Assembly: GCA_964528035.1 (NCBI GenBank)
Contig: CAZGQY010000035.1
Location: forward strand, 1-27,263
DNA from: CAZGQY01 sp964528035
GTDB lineage: Bacteria > Pseudomonadota > Gammaproteobacteria > Methylococcales > UBA1147
Length of the DNA stretch: 27,263 bases
Reading direction: 5' to 3'
The notes beneath the pieces are model-generated. The model was not told the DNA's origin. It saw only the letters and a program-made list of their open reading frames with translations, and did not search any database. The position numbers and the translations under genes were made by a program. Numbering within the stretch: position 1 is the first letter of the stretch; each line of letters opens with the position of its first letter. This document shows, piece by piece, positions 22,811 through 27,263 of the stretch.

Positions 22811-25800
22811 CTATTTCCCGAACTTCACTTTGGCAAGTTCCATAAATCTGTCCATTACCGCCCTGCGTAAGTCGGGGTCATCAAATGAGGTTTCAACAAT
22901 CCGCCGTTTGATGTTTTGTTTAACCTTCTTGATTTCATCCTGCTTGTTGAAGAAATCCACGATATCGGTCGCATCGTCCAGCATTTTGACCAAACCCGTT
23001 ACCACCTGCTTGACTTCCCTGTGGGTGGATTCACTAATGGATTCGTTTTGCGTGATGCGGACAATTTCGGCAATCAGAATATTATGGAACGCAAATTCGG
23101 TATCCGATAATCCCAAGTCGGATGCTTCCTGTTTGCGATTCGCTTCAATGTTGTCTCGAAAGTCCAGCAACATTTGAACCATTTCATCCCAATGTTCTGT
23201 GTGCTTTTCGACGATTTTTTTCAGGTGTTCGCTGAGTTTCTTGTAGTATTCCTCGTCCTGTTCCAGATTGACATCAATATGGTGCTTGATGGCGTTTTCG
23301 ATTTCCGACGCCTTTGCTCGGGGTGATTTGTGTTCCTGTAATTTTTCTTTGAAGTTTTGTGCCAACAGGTCAATCGGTGGAATCTTCGGGTCAACGCCGG
23401 TTGCACGGATATGTTCATCAATCAACTGTCGGACTTTTTCGCCAACACCGGCAAGGTCAAGTTGAGAATCCCGATACCGGTTCTTTGCACCCAGATTCAC
23501 TTTACCCAAAAATTTCAGGTCGCCGACAAAGGGTTGTGCCGCCACATCGGGCATGATGATATCCATCTGTTTAGCGAATTTCTTGAAGTCAATCTCAAAC
23601 TGCTGGCGTTTATCGGCATCTTCCAGCACAAGAATACAGGCATCCAAATCATGCTTGTCCACTGCTTTGAAATGACTCATTACACGGGTGTGCATCGCTT
23701 TCAGTTTCGGGATTTCATCTTTCAAATCTTTCAATGCACCCGCCACATCTTCGCTGGAGAACATTTCCAGTGCTTCGGTCAGATAGTCCGATAATCCGTA
23801 GTAGTCTACGATGAAACCACGAGACTTTCCGGCATTGGTGCGGTTAACCCGTGCGATTGCTTGTAACAGACTGTGTTCGGTCAATTTCCGGTCTAAATAC
23901 ATCACCTGACAAACTGGAGCGTCAAATCCGGTCAGCAGCATATCCTTAACGGTTAAGAATGATAAAGGATGGTCAGATATCGGTTTCTTGAAATTTTCGA
24001 TGTGCTGTTTTTGTTTAGTTGGATCCGTATATCGGGAAAAGAAATCCGCATCGTTATGACTGCCGGATATGATGCATTCGGACGGCGGGGCACCCAATTC
24101 ATCCAGCGTTTCCTTGTATAGCACTGCCGCCCTTCGGGACGAGGTGATAATCATTGCTTTGAATCCATTCGGTTGAATATGTTCCCGGTAGTGCTTCAAT
24201 AGGTCAATGCAAATCCAGCGGATGCGTTGCGGTGCTTCCAGAATGGCCAGTTCAGTGCCGTATTTCTTGCGGATTGCCGCTTTTTCTTCATCGCTCTTGT
24301 CGTGAAAATATTCTTCAAACAAGGTATCCAGTGAATCGCCGGTTATTTTGGTTTTCGCTTCCCTGCCTTCATAAAGAATCTGCACGGTTGCACCGTCGGC
24401 AACCGCCTGCTCAATGGTGTAGGTGTCAATGTAAGTGCCGAACTCATTGTTGGTTTTTTGGGATTTAATCAATGGCGTGCCGGTAAAGGCAATCTTCGGT
24501 GCATTGGGTAATCCGACATTGATGGCAACCCCCAGCGTTCCGTATTGGGTGCGATGTGCTTCATCTGCCAGTACGATGATTTTGTCCGAAGTATTCAAGA
24601 CCGGAAAATCTACATTGTCCTCGTTTTCCTGAAACTTCTGCATCATTGCGGTAATCAGGTCGGAACTGTCTTTTTGCAACAGTGCTTTCAGGTCTGCCAC
24701 GCTCTTGGCGTGGAGCACGGTTTCGCCTTGTGCCCGTTCGAAGGTTGCGGTTAGTTGACCGTCCAGTTGGGTTCTATCGGTAATGAATACCAGTTTATAG
24801 TCTTTCAGGTCGTTATCCCTTCGCATCTTCACTGCCAGAAACACCATAGTCAGCGACTTACCCGAACCCTGCGTGTGCCAAATGATACCGCCTCGCTCAA
24901 GACGGGTTTTACCGGTTTTGATGCGTTGGATGGTTTTATGCACTGCTCGGAACTGCTGATAGCGGGCAATTTTCTTGATGACCTTGCCATCCACCGGTTC
25001 AAAAACCGTAAAGTTCTGAATCATGTCAAGGAAGTTCCGCCGCTCAAACAACCCTGCAATCAACACCTGCTGAGAATGGGGCGGCAAATAGTTTCGGCGT
25101 GATTCGGCAACCATGCGTTCCGTATCAGCAAAAGGTTCATTACTGGCATCGGGCAGGGATTGAACAAACACCTGTTCCAATGTCAGGGGATAAGGGTCTT
25201 TCCATTCCAGATAATGTTCCATCCGTGAACTAACCGTGCCGACCCGTGCCTTGTCCCGATGGGTGGACACCATCATCTGGTTATACCAGAACAACTTTTC
25301 CGCACCTTCGTCTTCATGCGGTTGCCTGCGGTTGGCATAACGCAGCAATTGATTGATGCCTTCGGACATTGGATTAGTCGTGTAGGGCGACTTGCATTCA
25401 ATCACCGCCAACGGCAACCCGTTCACGAACAGTACAATGTCGGGAATGATATTTTGGTTGATGCCTTCAATCTTGAACTGATTGGTGCAAAGAAATTCGT
25501 TGTTGCCAGGATTTTCAAAATCAATGATTCTAACAGTCTGACCTTTCCGTCCCTTACCCAAGTCCTGTTCAACGGACAGGTATTGCACCAATATTTCCCA
25601 GACCGATTGATTCGCTTCCATCAGCGTGGCGGTTTTCAGATGAATCACATCCCGCACCACCTTGCGGAGGTTTTCATCGTTGATCCACGGGTTGATGCGT
25701 TTGACGGATTGGGTAAGTCGGGATTCAAGGACAACTTCCTTGTAGTGGTTTCGTTCGGTGGATGTTTCGGGTGATAGGTCAGCACCGTGAATGTATTTCC

Positions 25801-25864
25801 ATCCCAGTGATTGCAGTTGTTCTATGGCAGGTAGTTCAACCTTGTCGTATTCGTCTTGAGTCAT
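22811..25864 (-). CDS. hsdR: Type I restriction enzyme, R (HsdR) subunit
   Basis: A 1017-residue motor-nuclease subunit. The N-terminal PD-(D/E)xK nuclease shows D142 in PDIVLFVNG and E156/K158 in AVIECKSP. The helicase part has Walker A GSGKS (residues 333-337), DEAH at 434-437, FTGTPL, and motif VI as LLQAIARVNRT. The C-terminal region (SDLGLSDTEFAFHNILIAEI) is helical and contacts the methylase core in known enzymes. It cuts unmethylated DNA after ATP-driven translocation. The ATG is 3 bp after the stop of the zinc-ribbon gene. No frameshift or stop interrupts it, so it appears functional. Confidence 0.96.
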   Translation of the reverse strand: MTQDEYDKVELPAIEQLQSLGWKYIHGADLSPETSTERNHYKEVVLESRLTQSVKRINPWINDENLRKVVRDVIHLKTATLMEANQSVWEILVQYLSVEQDLGKGRKGQTVRIIDFENPGNNEFLCTNQFKIEGINQNIIPDIVLFVNGLPLAVIECKSPYTTNPMSEGINQLLRYANRRQPHEDEGAEKLFWYNQMMVSTHRDKARVGTVSSRMEHYLEWKDPYPLTLEQVFVQSLPDASNEPFADTERMVAESRRNYLPPHSQQVLIAGLFERRNFLDMIQNFTVFEPVDGKVIKKIARYQQFRAVHKTIQRIKTGKTRLERGGIIWHTQGSGKSLTMVFLAVKMRRDNDLKDYKLVFITDRTQLDGQLTATFERAQGETVLHAKSVADLKALLQKDSSDLITAMMQKFQENEDNVDFPVLNTSDKIIVLADEAHRTQYGTLGVAINVGLPNAPKIAFTGTPLIKSQKTNNEFGTYIDTYTIEQAVADGATVQILYEGREAKTKITGDSLDTLFEEYFHDKSDEEKAAIRKKYGTELAILEAPQRIRWICIDLLKHYREHIQPNGFKAMIITSSRRAAVLYKETLDELGAPPSECIISGSHNDADFFSRYTDPTKQKQHIENFKKPISDHPLSFLTVKDMLLTGFDAPVCQVMYLDRKLTEHSLLQAIARVNRTNAGKSRGFIVDYYGLSDYLTEALEMFSSEDVAGALKDLKDEIPKLKAMHTRVMSHFKAVDKHDLDACILVLEDADKRQQFEIDFKKFAKQMDIIMPDVAAQPFVGDLKFLGKVNLGAKNRYRDSQLDLAGVGEKVRQLIDEHIRATGVDPKIPPIDLLAQNFKEKLQEHKSPRAKASEIENAIKHHIDVNLEQDEEYYKKLSEHLKKIVEKHTEHWDEMVQMLLDFRDNIEANRKQEASDLGLSDTEFAFHNILIAEIVRITQNESISESTHREVKQVVTGLVKMLDDATDIVDFFNKQDEIKKVKQNIKRRIVETSFDDPDLRRAVMDRFMELAKVKFGK

Positions 25865-25867
25865 TGG

Positions 25868-26257
25868 TCAATCCCACATAATTTGACATTCCTGCTCCAA
25901 CGCCTCATATCCACATTCTTTGCATCTGTAGCGTTCAATGGATTTGTTTGCACTTACCAGTGCTTTTCTGCATTTTCCGCACCGAAACTTAGTTTCGAAG
26001 ACTTCATTGTTTCCATAGACCACTTTCACGTAAAAGCGATTATGGAGAGTGTTACAGTCAGGACAAGAAAGTAATACCTGCTCATATTCTTCATCGTGTA
26101 TTGTCTGTCTGGAGAGAATATCTGTAAGTTTCTGCCGTGTTTTTCGATTAACAATGGGCAATATTCTGTCAAGTGATGAATACATAAAACCCACTCCAAT
26201 CAAGAATTCATCCCTCGCACCACAGTTCCTGCACAGAATGCCAAACCCTTGCCCCAT
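25868..26257 (-). CDS. Zinc-ribbon protein inserted between hsdS and hsdR
   Basis: A 129-residue protein with four CxxC pairs: C9/C12, C65/C68, C93/C96 and C112/C115. This suggests two zinc ribbons, one closing over the first 68 residues and one in the last 40. It is basic and polar with no membrane segment. I do not recognise the family. The ATG is 3 bp after the hsdS stop and its own stop is 3 bp before hsdR, so it is co-translated with the restriction subunits. A DNA-binding accessory, inhibitor or assembly factor for the enzyme is a reasonable guess but is not shown by the sequence. Confidence 0.75.
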   Translation of the reverse strand: MGQGFGILCRNCGARDEFLIGVGFMYSSLDRILPIVNRKTRQKLTDILSRQTIHDEEYEQVLLSCPDCNTLHNRFYVKVVYGNNEVFETKFRCGKCRKALVSANKSIERYRCKECGYEALEQECQIMWD

Positions 26258-26260
26258 TAT

Positions 26261-27263
26261 CTAATTCACCTTGACTCTGACTTTGCCGGTTAGGATGTCT
26301 TGCATTAGGGATTTTTTTAAACTTATCAACGATACTAGCGTCGTTTGCTTCTCCTCGATAACATGAGAAATTGATTTGTGATTTGTAGCAATTACCGCTT
26401 GTTCCTCTAGCGGTGGATTTGGAAGCAATAAATTCTTTAACGTCTTGGAATTGATTGAATCCATTACTCCACCTTGAGATTCATTCTTGAATTGAGAAAG
26501 AACCCAAGTAGCATAGTTGAGTTGCCAGCAAATCAATTCTGGTTCGTATTTGTCTTTATCAAAAGTCATTGTCCAAACATGTTTAGACGATAGGGCTTTG
26601 CCAACATTCTTTGGAACAACACAGGAACGTCCAACTGTACCCATGATGGTAATCATCACGTCATCTTCCCTGACAGCATACCTTTTTAATTCTTCGAATT
26701 TGTCGTCTGTTACGAACCGCTTGTAGTTTTTGACGAACTTCTCAATATGTACATTATCAATCCCAAGTAAAGGATTTCCTTGAGATACAAGTTCTTTCTT
26801 TAGTAATGCACTGCCAAATGGACCGCTTCGCATTGGAGAGTCAACATTGACAAGCAGTGCTTCAAGTCTTGAAACCTTCCACTCCTTCGGAATCCGCCCA
26901 ACCGGACTGTCCTTGAATTCCGTATGACCAATGCCTTCGGTCAGCAAGGTTTGCATCATTGCTTTTTTCAGGTCTTGGAGTTTGTTGATTTGTGCTTCGG
27001 TTTTTTCAATGACTTCATCCACCGAAGTCAGGATGGCGGCGATTTTTTTTTGTTCGGGGAGAGGTGGGAATAGAAATTTAATATTTGATAAGGCACTTCG
27101 GGATATTCTCGTCCGTGTTGTTCCACTTGCATTAATCTCAATATTTCTACGAAATTCAGATGAATTTATTGAAGACATTAACCAATAGTGATTGGTATCA
27201 TTTACCCTTATGATGGCAACATCTACTACCGTCGCACATCGCTGGTTAATTGCTGGAAATAGG
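26261..27263 (-). CDS. hsdS: Type I restriction enzyme, S (HsdS) specificity subunit, N-terminus off window
   Basis: The frame continues past the internal ATG at 27176-27178 to the right edge of the window. Upstream codons read FPAINQRCATVVDVAI, typical of an HsdS target-recognition domain, so the start is outside. The visible part has the end of the first recognition domain and a conserved helix (LPPLPEQKKIAAIL segment, then VIEKTEAQINKLQDLKKAMM). The second recognition domain follows from GRIPKEWKVSRLEALL, with a matching C-terminal helix starting PPLEEQAVI. The two halves have the usual pseudo-two-fold repeat. It sets the sequence read by the enzyme; that target cannot be predicted from here. 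hsdM is expected further right. Confidence 0.93.
   Translation of the reverse strand, partial: LFPAINQRCATVVDVAIIRVNDTNHYWLMSSINSSEFRRNIEINASGTTRTRISRSALSNIKFLFPPLPEQKKIAAILTSVDEVIEKTEAQINKLQDLKKAMMQTLLTEGIGHTEFKDSPVGRIPKEWKVSRLEALLVNVDSPMRSGPFGSALLKKELVSQGNPLLGIDNVHIEKFVKNYKRFVTDDKFEELKRYAVREDDVMITIMGTVGRSCVVPKNVGKALSSKHVWTMTFDKDKYEPELICWQLNYATWVLSQFKNESQGGVMDSINSKTLKNLLLPNPPLEEQAVIATNHKSISHVIEEKQTTLVSLISLKKSLMQDILTGKVRVKVN

Overview
The window looks like the chromosome of a gammaproteobacterium related to Pseudomonadales or Oceanospirillales. The main evidence is the minus-strand cluster gshB, tonB-like, yqgE/algH, ruvX, pyrR, pyrB, pyrC', the order I recall from Pseudomonas. Its second dihydroorotase-like gene has lost the metal-binding HxH motif, as the non-catalytic PyrC' partner of PyrB does. 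Base composition is moderate to AT-leaning and several starts are TTG or GTG.

Layout. (1) Positions 1-310: a left-edge reading frame that may be the end of a HigB/Gp49-like toxin. (2) 310-6819, minus strand: the pyrimidine and glutathione cluster, headed by a YrdA-type gamma-carbonic anhydrase homologue. (3) 6820-7245: a short element with terminal inverted repeats (MITE-like) and a decayed neighbour. (4) 7246-10555, plus strand: lemA, a two-membrane-segment GIDE-domain protein with an EF-hand loop, and a cNMP-binding-like/HDOD signalling protein. (5) 10569-10730: a second MITE-like element, strongly self-complementary, between two convergent genes. (6) 10748-16146: a 1437-residue P-loop ATPase of PglY/BrxC-like (DUF6079-like) appearance, divergent from a TPR protein. 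The intergenic region holds a 10-bp perfect inverted repeat overlapping a promoter. (7) 16298-18073: an ABC exporter half-transporter.

From about 18.1 kb the window becomes accessory. A RHH/GNAT toxin-antitoxin pair has a near-consensus promoter. Then come the 3' remnant of a helicase-like gene (motif VI visible, in-frame stops at its 5' side) and an 857-bp gene-free stretch packed with stem-loops. A small serine recombinase with an inverted repeat over its own promoter follows, then a small membrane protein. The right end is a type I restriction-modification operon on the minus strand: hsdS (cut by the window edge), a four-CxxC zinc-ribbon protein, hsdR and a YgjP-like metalloprotease, separated by 3-4 bp gaps. 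hsdM should lie beyond the right edge.

The strongest candidates for something undescribed are three. The first is the stem-loop array at 19966-20792, where different AT-rich stems present related loops built on GCTACGC. The second is the isolated PglY/BrxC-like ATPase with its divergent TPR partner. The third is the type I RM operon carrying two extra coupled genes. All assignments come from reading motifs by eye; no database search was possible.
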